NCBI RefSeq assembly: GCF_958450345.1
Contig: NC_088783.1
Coordinates: forward strand, 20,277,701-20,341,700
Origin: Calliphora vicina
Lineage: Eukaryota > Arthropoda > Insecta > Diptera > Calliphoridae
Length of the DNA: 64,000 nt
Direction of reading: 5' to 3'
In this document: piece after piece, positions 23,121-34,794 of the stretch
Numbering within the stretch: the first letter of the stretch is position 1
How the letters are laid out: the number at the start of each line of letters is the position of its first letter
Program-made: the position numbers and the translations under genes
The notes under the pieces: generated by a model
The model's input: only the letters and a program-made list of their open reading frames with translations
Database searches by the model: none
What the model was told of the DNA's origin: nothing

Positions 23121-25265
23121 TATATGGGCGATATCATGTAAAGTTAACCAACTTTTGAAATCGATGTCTTCCGACCGGGATGAAATTTGCACCAAGGGTA
23201 GTCCTATTCAGAAACAATTTCAACAAGATCGGTCAAGAACTCTCTGAGTTAGAGGGGATTCAAATTTGATATTTTGGCAAAACAGGAGCTTTTTTTCTCA
23301 TCCATGTAATTTATTACCTATTGTTATTAGGACAATGTGTCCCAAATAGTTATTTTTCGAAAACAAAATTAAAAATATATAAAATTTTTAAAACTTTTTT
23401 TCCAAAATCAAAAACTTGTTTGACTATTTTTTCAAAATTGGACCTTTTTTCTGAAAAGAAAGCTAAGGTCTTTTGCTTGAAGAGCATTTTGGTCGCTTAG
23501 TGGTATTCGAGTTGGATATGTGCCAAAATAAATGTTTTGTAGCTCAAGACATAAAATTTTTGAGTTTTTTTTTTCAAAATCAAAAACTTTTTGCTTTTTT
23601 CAAGATTTTTTTAGTTCTCAAAAGAAAGCTTAGGTCTATTCCTTTAACAGCTGTTCGGCCTCTTATTGGGATATATACCAAAATAAATGTTTTAACTCAA
23701 AAATTGTATATATTGAGTTACAAAATAAAAAAAGGGACCATCTTGAAAAAAAAGTGAAAAAAGTTTTTGAGTTTGGAAAAAATTTTTAATTTTTTTTTAT
23801 TTTTTTTCATTATTGTTTTCGAAAGATTGAAAAACTAGCTACTTAAATTACACTAGTTTACAAGGTTTTTGCTCATGAATTGAAACATATGGGGATGTAT
23901 GTATTTAGGTCTTCCAACTTCGGAAAAAATATTTTAAAAAATCCTGGACGTCAAACTTTTGAGATATTTCTTAAAAACGAAACATATAAAAATGTACATT
24001 AAATTAGGACAAAAAAATTAAAAGTAAAGTCTTTTGTTTATAATTATTTTCATTTGTCTCCCTCACGAGACTCCAACAGTAGTCTCCTAGCATATTCTGA
24101 TTCCAAAAACCTTGATAATTAATATCGAAAAACTTCAAATCTTGATGGGAATGCTCTCCATGTTCGTCACTCAAGTGTCCGAGGTTTTCCGGGATAAAAT
24201 CCACATGAGAATGTAAATAGTGAATTTTGAGGGACATATTTACGCCCATCAGTTCAAAATTATGTAATAAATTCGCAACAATATCACTGTAATTTTGACA
24301 TTTATTATTCCCCAAATATTCTTGAACAACAGGTTTAAAATAATTCCATGCTGCTTTTTCAACATCGGTTAATAGACACTCAAATTTGGTATCACCCAAA
24401 ATTTTTCTTATTTGAGGACCCACAAATATCCCTTCTTTTAATTTAGCCAAAGAAAGACTCGGGAACACACTGCATAAATATTGAAATGCTGGTTTTGTTT
24501 TATCTAAAGCTTTTACGAAATTTTTTAAAGTAAATAAGCATTTTGCAGTGTTTGTGTTATAGGAAAACCTCGATTTGACTGAATAATTTTTCCGAAAATA
24601 AAACAAAAATGGTCTGGGTTTATTTTACATTTTCTATAAGATATTTTAAAATAGTTTTTACTTTAGAGTTTTGTACTTAATAGCGATTTATTAACGTTTA
24701 TCTACAGGAAAGATGTCCTTTTAAACAGTATTTATTTTTTTCTCGTTAATTTTTGTTGGAATTTGTCAAAATAATACAAGTCTGAAAGTATCTGGTAGCT
24801 TCTCCAGAGTGTTGAGTACCCAAAAACGATGTAAATACTTAAATACCACAATTAGGTACACTACAGTATGCATTAGTAGTACTCAGGGCAGGTGAAAAAT
24901 AAAAACCCATATATCTCAAAATTTTGACGTATAGGTGGGAAACAAAAAATGTTCAATTAACTAGCGTCCGTAGCTCTTCTCAAAAATATAAGTTTCATTC
25001 CATGAGCAAACAAAAATGTTTGATTTGTAAACTAGTGTTATTTGAGGCACATTTTGCTAAGAACGATTGGTAATAAGTTACATGCATGAGAAAAAACACC
25101 TCTTTGGCCAAAATGTAAAATTTTCACACCCTATAACTCAGACAGTTCTTGATCGATAATGTTGTCTGAATTACTATCGAATAGGACTAATATTGGTGCA
25201 AATTTCAACTTGATCGGAAGACAAAGATTTCAAAAGTTGTTTCACTTGACATGAATCCCCCATAT
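23121..25265 (-). mobile_element. Long-inverted-repeat transposon F carrying a 200-aa ORF
   Basis: The left arm begins TATATGGGCGATATCATGTA, then CAACTTTTGAAATCGATGTC and TTCCGACC. The reverse complement of the right end reads ATATGGGGGATTCATGTCAA, then CAACTTTTGAAATCTTTGTC. Matching continues through GAAATTTGCACCAA, TTAGTCCTATTCG and CAAGAACTGTCTGAGTTA to ATGTAACTTATTACC. Further inside, CACTAGTTTACAA and TGCTCATGAATTGAAAC match on both sides. Arms therefore exceed 300 bp. The left arm holds about 500 bp of extra sequence (23340-23845) with a rough direct repeat. An ORF sits between the arms on the minus strand. Confidence 0.7.
24004..24606 (-). CDS. Unassigned 200-aa protein of transposon F (DEHGE...HQD type)
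   Basis: This is the longest non-LINE open frame in the window, and codon use looks coding rather than random. Visible motifs are FVGPQIRKI (residues 61-69), LHSHVDFIPENLG (131-143), DEHGEHSHQD (147-156) and YQGFWNQNMLGDYCW (164-178), so it is rich in His, Asp and Trp near the C-terminus. I recall similar C-terminal blocks in many uncharacterised repetitive arthropod proteins, but cannot name the family or a function. It lies between the long inverted arms of element F, so it may be the C-terminal part of a transposase or an accessory protein. The first about 25 residues and the last about 12 look less conserved and may be read-through of flanking AT-rich DNA. The start at 24606 is uncertain. 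No signal peptide or membrane segment is seen. Confidence 0.55.
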   Translation of the reverse strand: MFYFRKNYSVKSRFSYNTNTAKCLFTLKNFVKALDKTKPAFQYLCSVFPSLSLAKLKEGIFVGPQIRKILGDTKFECLLTDVEKAAWNYFKPVVQEYLGNNKCQNYSDIVANLLHNFELMGVNMSLKIHYLHSHVDFIPENLGHLSDEHGEHSHQDLKFFDINYQGFWNQNMLGDYCWSLVRETNENNYKQKTLLLIFLS

Positions 25266-25269
25266 TTAA

Positions 25270-27015
25270 CATACCCCTAAATATTTGTGCGTGAAAGCGT
25301 TAATGGTATTAAGGTAACAAAAAGGTAGATCTAATAGTTCTTCAAATGGTACTTTTTGTATTTTCTAAATACCGTTGCAATATAATTTTTTACTTTTCAT
25401 TATTATATATATCTTCAAATTTGTAATTAGAGTGCCTAGGATAGTATTCATGAATCATATCATAATAAATCATTAATTTAATCCATTGCGTTTCAAGAAA
25501 CTCTTTACTATCTCCTCTAACATTTATGACATTTATTTTAATGAAACCTTTTAAATAAATTCATAACACACAACTCTCGCAACCTCAAGTTCACAACAAA
25601 TCATAAAATTAGTTATTTATAAGTAAACAAATATTAAAAAAAAAACAAAAACTAAAAACTTTTAAAATTGTGTTTATTTAAAAAATATATGTATTTATTT
25701 AAATTTAGATAAATCCTTTAAACCCATTATCCTAAATAAATAAAAAACACTACAACAGTTTAATACTTTGAACCAAAGCCTTCGATACCAGTACGAGTGT
25801 TGAAAAACACATACAACATTCCGTACAGCTGGAGGCCCTAAAGAAATAATAAAAATAAAAATCATATTAAAAATATTCAAACATGCATATTTATTGAAAA
25901 CAAATTTAACACATCGATAAAGAGCATTTTTATTAATATGCTTATAACCTTAGAAAAATTATAGAAAATTGGAAAACAATATTAACATTTCTGGGCTTAA
26001 GTACCACAGCAAATAAAACTCAAATGCTAGTAAAGTAGACTTCCACAACTAAATGTTATAAAATACATACTTACTTTAAGAAAATTTCTAAAATATGAAG
26101 AAAAAAAAACTAAAAGATACAATAGATTTTACTTAAAAACATTTGAAACATTTTACCAAATACTTATAATGAAGGAAAAAAAACACAAGAGAATGACTAA
26201 ACAACCAACCCTCCACTTAAAAGTCTAAAAATATCTAATGTCTTGGCATAAGTAGAAATGTGGCAGAGCAATTCAGTACCCAACAAAAAAAGAGTGTATC
26301 AACAAATGGCAAAAAAGGCAATGCGCCTAAATGTAAACTACGTTTATAAGATAGAAATTTTAATATGTCAGCCGTCTTGGCAGACAAACAGGCAAGCAAA
26401 ATTGTTTCAGAGGAGTTTTTCTTTTCTTTTTTGTGTTTTTCTATGTAAGAATCAGCAAAACACAGTGAAAAGAAAACACAAACAAAATAAAATTCTTAAA
26501 AAAGCTTATGGTCATTTATCATTTGTAAGATCTTTATGGGATTTACACAATTTAATTCTAAATAGAAAAACTGTTAAGTGAACGAAAATTGAGTAGAAAA
26601 CAGGCAACATTCCTTGACATACACATGTATGTTTAAGACGAATTTTAAATGAGCTTTTACACGATTTTAGTACAATTAGAAAATTATTTTGAAAATAGTT
26701 TATTTTTTTAGTACCGAGAGTAAACGAATTTATTGCTGTCTCCGAATTTCAAACTTTATAAATATGGGATTTTTCAATGTTATCAACAGCAAATATCTTT
26801 TAAGATTTTCAGTTCTGACAACAGAATTTGCAAAATTCAGTTGTTAAGGCTGAATCATTCGATTTCCTACAAATGCTGTCGTCAATAAATTTCTGTGAAT
26901 TTATAAATACCACAGGCCAACAGCATAAAAGGCTACCTAATGCTAAATGGAAAAAATTTTCAATTCTACGGATAGATTTTTTTTTAATTTTTAATAATTT
27001 TTTTAATTTTTTAAA
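25270..27015. other. AT-rich intergenic DNA, no gene supported
   Basis: Long A and T tracts and simple text. Open frames at 25695-25880 minus, 26258-26581 plus and 26809-27031 (both strands) have no recognisable domain, splice context or codon bias. Confidence 0.4.
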
Positions 27016-29460
27016 ACGGTTCTCCACATAATTAATGATAACTCAAAAAGGGTCAGTCCTATGTTACTAAGCATTAGAAATGTCGAAAAAATCATTCGAA
27101 TTCAAACTACTCAATTTTATGTATATCAAACAAAAAAGTAAAATTTTGTGAAAATGAGCGAATTCACTTAATTGTGAATAAATTCGAAAAGAATCAATCG
27201 ATTTTTATCTTCGATATCTCATTTGGTTCTTATTACATGTGTCTTTGCGACAAACTAATAAATCTGAAATTTGTTAGCTATTTTCGATTTTTCATGATTT
27301 CTTTAAAACAAAAAAAAATTGCTATTTTCACGTAAAAAATATTTTTTTTTCTTCAATTTATTATTATAACTCCGAAACTACTGAGCCAATTGATACGCAG
27401 CATATAAATGAAAATTTGTACATAGCATGTGGCAAATGTTTTCAAAATTCAATCATTCAAAAGAAGAACACTAACTACTCAGTTTTATGTGTATCAAACA
27501 AAAAACTAAAATATTGTGAAAATGAGCGAATTCAATTAATTGTAAATAAATTCGAAAATAATTAATGGATTTTTATGATCGATATTTCGTTTTGTTCCTA
27601 TTACATTTGTCTTTGCGATAAAGCAATAAACCTGAACAATTTCTGCCATTTTCGATTTTTCATGATTTTTTTAAAACAAAAAAAATCTTTTTTTACCTAA
27701 AAAATATATTTTTGGGTTCAATTAGTTATTATAAATCCGAAACTGCTGAGCCGATTGAAACGCAATATATATATGAAAATTTGTACATAGCATGGGGAAA
27801 ACTTTTAAAATTCAATCAATCAAAATATGAACTACACAGTTTTATCTATATCAAACAAAAAAGTAAAATTTTTTGAAAATGAGCGAATTCACTTAATTGT
27901 GAATAAATTCGAAATTAATTCATAAATTTGTATGAACAATGTCTCATTTTGTTCCTATTACATGTGTTTTTGCGACAAAGTAATACATCTGAAATTTGTT
28001 AGCTATTTTCAATTTTTCATGATTTCTTTAAAACAAAAAAATTTGCAATTTTCACGTAAAAAATATTTTTTTTTTTTCAATTTATTATTATAACTCCGAA
28101 ACTACTGAGCCAATTGATACGCAGCATATAATTGAAAATTTTTACATAGCATGTGGCAAATGTTTTCAAAATTCAATCATTCAAAAGAAGAACACTAACT
28201 ATTCAGTTTTATGTGTATCAAAAAAAAAACTAAAATATTGTGAAAATGAGCGAATTCAATTAATTGTAAATAAATTCGAAAATAATTAATGGATTTTTAT
28301 GATCGATATTTCATTTTGTTCTTATTACATCTGTCTTTGCGATAAAGTAATAAATCTGAACAATTTCTGCCATTTTCGATTTTTCATGATTTTTTGAAAA
28401 CAAAAAAAAATCTTTTTTTACCTAAAAAATATATTTTTGGGTACAATTAGTTATAATAACTCCGAAACTGCTGAGCCGATTGAAACGCAATATATATATG
28501 AAAATTTGTACATAGCATGGGGAAGACTTTTAAAATTCAATCAATCAAAATATGAACATGAACTACTCAGTTTTATTTATATCAAACAAAAAAGTAAAAT
28601 TTTTTGAAATTGAGCGAATTCACTTAATTGTGAATAAATTCGAAAATAATCAATGAATTTTCATAATCGTTATCTCATTTTGTTCCTCCTACATGTGGTT
28701 TTGCGACAAGCTAATAAATCTGAAATTTGTTATCCCTTTTCGATTTTTCATGATTTTTTAAAACAGAAAAAATTTGCTATTTTCACCTAAAAAATATATT
28801 TTTTGCTTCAATTTGTTACTATAACTCCGAAACTACTGAGCCGATTGGGACGCAATATTTACGTAAAAATTTTAGCATGGTATGGAAAAAATGTTTTCAA
28901 AATTCGTTCAATTGAAAGAAGAGCATTAACTACTCAATTTTATGTATATAAAACAGAAAACCCAAATTTTCTGAAAATTAGCGAATTCACTAAATTCTGA
29001 ATAAAATCGAGAAGAATCAAGCGATACTTATGATCGATATTTTATTCTGTTCTTATTACATGTGGATTTACGCTAAAATAGAAAGTCTGGAGAATTTGTT
29101 CCGCTTTTGATTTTTCGTGATTTTTAAAAAAAAAAAATTTGCTATTTTCACGTAAAAAATATATTTTTTACTTAAATTTGTTATAATAACTGCGAAACAA
29201 CTGAGGCGATATATAAACGGATTAAAGGTTATGTAAATGTCAACTTTTTTAAGTTTATTTTAATAACATGGGACTAACGCTTTTTGAGTTATCATTAATT
29301 ATGTGGAGAAACGTCTAAAAAAATTTATAATTTTTTTTTTTAAATTTTTTTAAAAAAAAACTCTCTAGAATTTAAAATTTAGACCATAATTGTACTACTG
29401 GAACCACAATACATCAAAATTGAAGCCTTTAAAACTTTTTCGACTTTGTTGCCTTGTGTA
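27016..29460. mobile_element. Family H element copy H2 containing a ~364-bp tandem array
   Basis: The right end is complete (GACTTTGTTGCCTTGTGTA), matching H1. The left arm begins internally at GTTCTCCACATAATTAATGA, so the outermost 150 bp or so is missing. The interior is a head-to-tail array of units marked by TATAACTCCGAAACTACTGA. Markers lie near 27353, 27716, 28076, 28442, 28806 and 29170, that is every 360-366 bp. Each unit also contains GAAAATGAGCGAATTCA, TCGATTTTTCATGATTTTTT and ACATAGCATG. It is non-coding. Confidence 0.8.
27350..29200 (+). repeat. ~364-bp satellite-like units with two-unit higher-order pattern
   Basis: Alternate units resemble each other more than their neighbours. 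Units at about 27353 and 28076 both read GAGCCAATTGATACGCAGCA, then GCATGTGGCAAATG. Units at about 27716 and 28442 both read GCTGAGCCGATTGAAACGCA, then GCATGGGGAA. The higher-order period is therefore about 725 bp. Later units (28806, 29170) are more diverged. Confidence 0.75.
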
Positions 29461-29464
29461 GTAC

Positions 29465-30620
29465 TTAAATTGAAAATTCAGAAAACTAAAGCTTAATAAT
29501 ATTAAATTTTTTATTTTATTTCTCTAAAACTTTTCTATGGTTAGTCATAACTGATCTTTCTAAAGTTTTTCAAATTATTTACTCATTCCTTTGAAATACT
29601 AAAAAAACTGTTAGTAGGGTATCTACTAAAATGCAAAAAAAAAACAATGACAATCAGAAAAACAAGTTGTAATGTATGACTAACATTACATACACACAAA
29701 CTTTCCAATAAAGGGGGGTTAATATCATGGCCGGTTGTTATTTTATTTATTTTGTTTAAACAAATCTATATGTATGTAAATGTATTTGTTTACATCTAAA
29801 AGAATGTGTGCATAAGTATGTGTTTAAGAAACTTTAAATGTTTAACAGGAAACGGAAATGCCATTGAGCTTTACTAAGTATTTGTTACACGTTTTCTTGT
29901 TTTTTTTTTCTCACACTCCCTCTCTCTCTCTCTCTCGCTGGTTTTTTTTTATTTTCAGGTGACTTTTAAAAGCAATAATGTTGTTTATGTTTAGTTGTTT
30001 TTTCGTTATTTTTCTTTCGTTTTACTTTTTAAATTATAAACATAATGCTGTTGAAAATGTTGAAGTTGTTGTTGTTATCTTGTCATTCTTGCTTAAGTAT
30101 CTTTGTAAGCGTTTGTATGTCTGTTTGTATATTAACTTGATAAGTAGTATTGTTGTTGACATTTAAATAAAATATCGAAAATCAGATAAAAATTAACGAC
30201 CCAAAGCAATGAATTGCTGTTTTACTACAGCACACACAAAAAAAAAAAAAAACTTTCCCCTTATTGTAAATTTACCTTTTTTGTAGAGGAAAACTCAACT
30301 TTTAAAATCTCCATTGTTTGTCTAGCTGCCACACATCCTAGGATTTTTAATATTTGTATTTTTATTTTTAGTGTGTTTTGGGTAACATTTTTTTATCGCA
30401 GACAGTGTGAAAAATTACATAAATCGGATTATGGCAAATTATGTCAATCATTAAGTATTGTTTGTCACAAACGAAAAACTTAAGAACAAAATTTATAATG
30501 ACAACATTATTCAAATTTAGTTATTTAATAAATAACGTTTAGATACAGATACTTAAAAAGGCACAAAAATATAAAAAAAAATACTAAACATACATGTAAG
30601 TGAAATTTGTTAAATTATAT
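29465..30620. other. Intergenic DNA with (CT)n tract, no gene seen
   Basis: A (CT)n microsatellite lies at about 29915-29937. A T-tract ending TTTTCAG at about 29958 resembles a 3' splice acceptor, but no coding stretch follows. Frames at 29978 and 30214 are hydrophobic because they are T-rich and are not called. Confidence 0.35.
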
Positions 30621-30624
30621 TAAT

Positions 30625-31508
30625 AACACAGGACAACAAAATCGAAAAAATTTTACAGGCTTTTTAAACCACTACACAATTTTGATGTACATATTGTGGT
30701 TACAGTAGTAAAAATATAGTCCAAATTTTAAATTCAATGAAGAGGTTTTTAAAAAAAAATTTAAGTAAAATTGAGAATTTTTTTAGATGTTTCTCCACAT
30801 AACTAATGATAAATCCAAAATGGTTAGTCTAATAAACTTAGAAAAATTTAAATTTACATTAACTTAAATTTGTTTATATATTGCGTTTTAAGTGGCTCAG
30901 TAGTTTCGGAGTTATAATAACAAATTAAAGTAAAAAATATATTTTTTACGTGAAAATAGCAAAATTTTTGGTTTTAAAAAACACATGAAAAATCGAAAAC
31001 GGTGAAAATTGTTCAGGTTTATTGATTTATCTCAAAGCTACATGTAATACCAACAAAATGAGATATCGAAGATAAAAATCGATTGATTCTTTTCTAATTT
31101 ATTCACAATTAAGCGAATTCGCTCATTTTCACAAAATTTAACTTTTTTGTTTGATATACATAAAATTGAGAAGTTAATGTTCATCTTTCGATTGAATGCA
31201 ATTTGAAAACAATTTCCCCATGCTATGTACAAATTTCAACATATATGTATATTGTGTTTTAATCGGCTAAGAAGTTATAATAACAAATTGAAGCAAAAAA
31301 TATATTTTGTACATGAAAATAGCAATTGTTTTTGTTTTAAAAAAATCATGAAAAATCGAAAACGGTAAAAAATTTTCAGATTTATTACCTTGTCACAAAG
31401 CCCCGTATAATGAGGAACAAAATGAGGTATCGGCCATAAAAATCAATGGATTATTTTCGAAGTTATTCACAATTAAGTGAAATCGCCCATTTTCACAAAA
31501 TTTTATAT
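30625..31508. mobile_element. Family H element, copy H3 (left half)
   Basis: The left end AACACAGGACAACAAAATCG matches the H1 terminus. The arm continues GGCTTTTTAAACCACTACAC, then two minus-oriented units with GTTATAATAACAAATT markers near 30908 and 31273 (spacing 365). It ends abruptly near 31508 (CACAAAATTTTATATCC). H3 shows that the intact left arm is itself built of the about 364-bp unit in inverted orientation. Confidence 0.7.
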
Positions 31509-31584
31509 CCTTACAAGCTTGTACTTTAAGTGGAAATTTTACATGTGTTTTGTTATTGTAACAAAATGATTTTTTATTAAAATT

Positions 31585-32110
31585 TCATAACGAAGCCAAT
31601 TTCAGATACTCTGTTCTGAAGTGAGGTGCATCGATGATCGTTCTGCATCGATCGAAACAAATAGTATTCGGACGAGACAAGCTCTGGACTATAAAACGGG
31701 TGAGGCAAAACTTCCCCATCACTTCATTCTAAATACTTTTTAACAGGTTTATCAATATGTGTTCCAAAATGAGCGTTGTCATGATTGAATATAAGGGATT
31801 CATACCTGGCCGCATATTCTGGGCGTTTTTCGGCTATACTATAGCGACATGGATATGGATATTTGATATTTGGCTTTGGTGTCGATTCGTCTGGTTGGGC
31901 GGTTTTTATATACGATCTCTTACGCTGCAGGTTATCGCAATGGATTTTTTCATCGCAAAAATGATTTTCTGGGAAAATTTTTTTTGGCTGGCCTTGGCGA
32001 TCTTTGTTTTCCGTGTCAAAATCACCACTTCTGAATTGCAAAAAGCATCTCTAGCACATTGATACCGATGGATAACTTTCACCATAAGCTTTGGTGAGCA
32101 TTTTGCATGG
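31585..32110 (-). pseudogene. Mariner transposase relic 1
   Basis: Minus strand, reading from about 32105 down to 31590. It has an N-terminal part with FRSGDFDTENKDRQGQP, a scrambled or deleted middle (KRSYIKTAQPDESTPKPN), then AEKRPEYAARYESLIFNHDNAH with the second catalytic Asp in HDNA. C-terminal text follows, where the third catalytic position appears as SPELVSSEYYLF (Glu in place of the usual final Asp). Frame changes and an internal deletion make it non-functional. Full mariner transposases are about 345 aa and use a DD34D triad. The overlapping plus-strand frame 31757-32062 is a shadow. Confidence 0.8.
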
Positions 32111-32279
32111 AATATATGAAAAAACATTAAAATTTTTGAAAGGGTACAAGGTTTGTGGAGCTTCTGAAGAGTAAGTATAAGATTTTTATATAAGTATTTG
32201 TTATTGGTGACAATCTTAGGACTTGGAAATTGATATTGTATTAAATTAAATAATTGTATGAATTTTTCGGACGTCATTT

Positions 32280-33860
32280 ATCTTAAAAACAAAAAAATAA
32301 TATAATATGGTGATTTTCCATTAAAAAAATATAAAATTTTATCGGTAGAAGATATCACAACAAGATTTTGAATTAATATAGATTCAAATGTCCCTAAAGC
32401 AATAGCATTATAACATTTTATATTATTTATTTCCAAATACCGAAATTCCTTAAACGGGGAAAATGTGTTCCAAAAACTGTTTTTTTAGAAAATTTCCTAC
32501 TGTGACGATATTTACCTTGTGATAGTAAGTTTTATTTTACACTAACTTTTTGTAGTACCGAAGAAAATGTTTTTCTATAAAACAAAAAATATATGGACTT
32601 TTTAGGAAAAAAAATTTTTACATGTTCCAACTTTGGATGCGTGTAACTTTTTATATGGAAGACACAACTGTTAGCAAGTTGTTTTTATTTTATTTAAAAT
32701 TTTATAGCTAACTTAACTGATTTTTTTTAAAAATAATACCCAAAAAACCAAAACATGATGGAGCTAAATTAAAAACAAATAAACCTAATTATCTCTTCAA
32801 CTAAAAGAGATTACCTACATATTTAAGCATATGTTTTTGTAGATCTTCTTAAGAACTATTGATATTTTAAATTTCAGCTCATTTGAATCATAATGGATTT
32901 TTGGCAATTTTTTTAAAAAAATGTAAGACCCAAGGTGACCAAATTTGAGGCGCCACCCACCAGCTCCAAAAGTATGAAATTTTGTAACAATATCTCAAAT
33001 AGTTCCCGAGATACCGAATTATTTCCAAAAAAGCGTTTCTAAACCACTGTGTGTTGGCCGATCGGAGCCATAGGTATCTCACATGGCTCAGTAATTTAAA
33101 TTTTTAATGATCACTTGAGTATGAGAAAGTATCCGCAAGATGGCTGCCGCGTTTGCTCATAATTCCACCTTATTATCCGGATTTAAAAATGTCTTCGACA
33201 AATTTTATTTTTTGGAAGGGATCGAGCTCAACGGAGACTATGTTGAAAAATTAAATAAGATTGAAAAATAAAAAAAAGATTTGAAAAATAGAAACGATAG
33301 GTATTTTAAAAATGTAACTTTATTAATATGTAAATGTGCTTGATCGCTAATGATGATTTTTGTGGCCACCAATTAACTAAACTGTCACTGGTAAACTGGT
33401 TTTTGGATTGGCAAAACTCTACTACACAAATGGCGGCCAATTAAAATCATAGGTAAATTTTGGGGCACCCCTTACAATTTATAATTATTTCTCAATTAAC
33501 CCAAACATAGCAGAAATGCATTTTATCTAACCATAATAAACTGTTTAATAAAATACAATATATATTTCCATCTTAATTATTTTAAAGCTACTTTACTTGT
33601 CTTATCAATTTGAAAACATAAAATTATTTAAACATAAACTAAAACCGACAGGACATGTGTTCATACTATGTATGTGTATATGTTATCATTTTCTCCTGTG
33701 TAATTCAAATTTAACCAACCTGAATAGTAGTAGTAGTATTATAATATTTCTTTCTTTACTATAGTAGTTTAAAAATAAAATTCCTTAGCAAATTACACAA
33801 AGAAAAAAACTCTTAAATTTAACTATGCATTCTTGTTATTTTGAATCTTTTACATTTTTA
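32280..33860. other. Unclassified intergenic DNA, possibly old transposon bodies
   Basis: Somewhat more complex text at 32880-33480 (GAGGCGCCACCCACCAGCTC; GCAAGATGGCTGCCGCGTTT; TTTGGGGCACCCCTTACAA) suggests old element remnants. I cannot define their ends or family. No gene is supported; the 64-aa minus frame at 32888-33082 has no domain. Confidence 0.35.
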
Positions 33861-33873
33861 TTTTTTTTTTCAG

Positions 33874-33990
33874 CTGAGCAAACGACCTAGGATGTCAATG
33901 TTGAAGTCCAAACAAGAAGATCGAGCAACAAAAAAAAGCTTAAGCAAAGGAATATTTGTGCATGTCCTGCATATGCAATCAAGAGTTTAA
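33874..33990 (+). other. Candidate host exon (weak)
   Basis: A T12-type pyrimidine tract ending CAG (33871-33873) precedes a 117-bp stretch of higher complexity. It is open in one frame for 38 codons (first residues LSKRPRMSMLKSKQEDR) and ends in TAA at 33988-33990, directly followed by GTAAAAG, a possible donor. AATAAA lies at about 34078 with an A-rich run 15-20 bp beyond. It could be a terminal coding or 3' UTR exon, or the tail of an old retroposed transcript. Very short and unsupported by homology. Confidence 0.22.
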
Positions 33991-33999
33991 GTAAAAGCA

Positions 34000-34780
34000 A
34001 ATAAGATTTTCAATTTAAAATGACATGTTCTTCCTTACTTTTTATCCTGTTAGTTGTTGCAGCATTTTGAAAGGTAAATAAAATTTGGTTTTCCCAAAAA
34101 AAAAAAAGAAAAGAAATAAAACAAAGTACTATGAGAATACATATTAAATGAATAGAAAATTTGTTGGTAAAATGTTTATCAATTTAATATTTAAGCTTGT
34201 GTCTGTATTAACTAAATTTACATAGAGAGACATTAAATTTTCATTAAGGATTTTAAGTGAGAAATTGATTAAATAAATCATATGAGAAGAAATTTTTTAA
34301 AAGAAAAAGCTTTGTTTAATTTTATAATTCAAACTTTATTAAGGAAAGACTTTCTTTAAAGATTAAAAGTAAAAATAAACAACTAAGCACTGGCCGCTTT
34401 TAAAAAAAATTGATTTGAGTCAGCTATTTCAACTTACTTTGAAAAAAAAATAAAATTTTTCATTAAAAAAATCCTTAAAAAGCCGTATAAATTATGGAAT
34501 ATTAATGGTGTATGACTAAAAAATATGAAATTTTTTAAAATTTTTAGCTTTTTTTGAAACTGTATACAATATAAATCTATTCAAATTATTTGTATTGTAA
34601 GCTACCATAGAACAAACACTTAGAGCGGAAACTCTCCTGTCAAAGACCTAACTCAGTTGTCAAAAACCTAAGTGGTGAGAATGTATTAGTAAAAAACTAT
34701 GTGAAAACAAAAACAACACTCGTATGTGTAACTTTTTTGAGTAATTTTTTTGTTTGAGTTTTTTTTCGAGTTTCCGCTCT
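34000..34780. other. AT-rich intergenic DNA, no gene seen
   Basis: A-rich and T-rich tracts, including a run of A residues near 34098-34110. No coding or structural signal is supported. Confidence 0.35.
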
Positions 34781-34794
34781 ATGTTCTCTATGTT

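Noticed and set aside
23005..23247. Opposed 80-aa (+) and 76-aa (-) frames
   Set aside because: Both cross the MITE/element F boundary and mirror each other; no domain.
26258..26581. 107-aa plus-strand open frame
   Set aside because: Composition follows AT-rich DNA, no recognisable motif, and no supporting splice or polyadenylation context.
29915..29960. (CT)n plus T-tract ending CAG as a 3' splice site
   Set aside because: No complex or open coding sequence follows; looks like a microsatellite.
27016..31508. CRISPR-like or regulated repeat array
   Set aside because: Units are about 364 bp head-to-tail with no spacers; this is satellite-like eukaryotic repeat DNA.
31757..32062. 101-aa plus-strand hydrophobic frame resembling a membrane protein
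   Set aside because: It is the antisense shadow of mariner relic 1.
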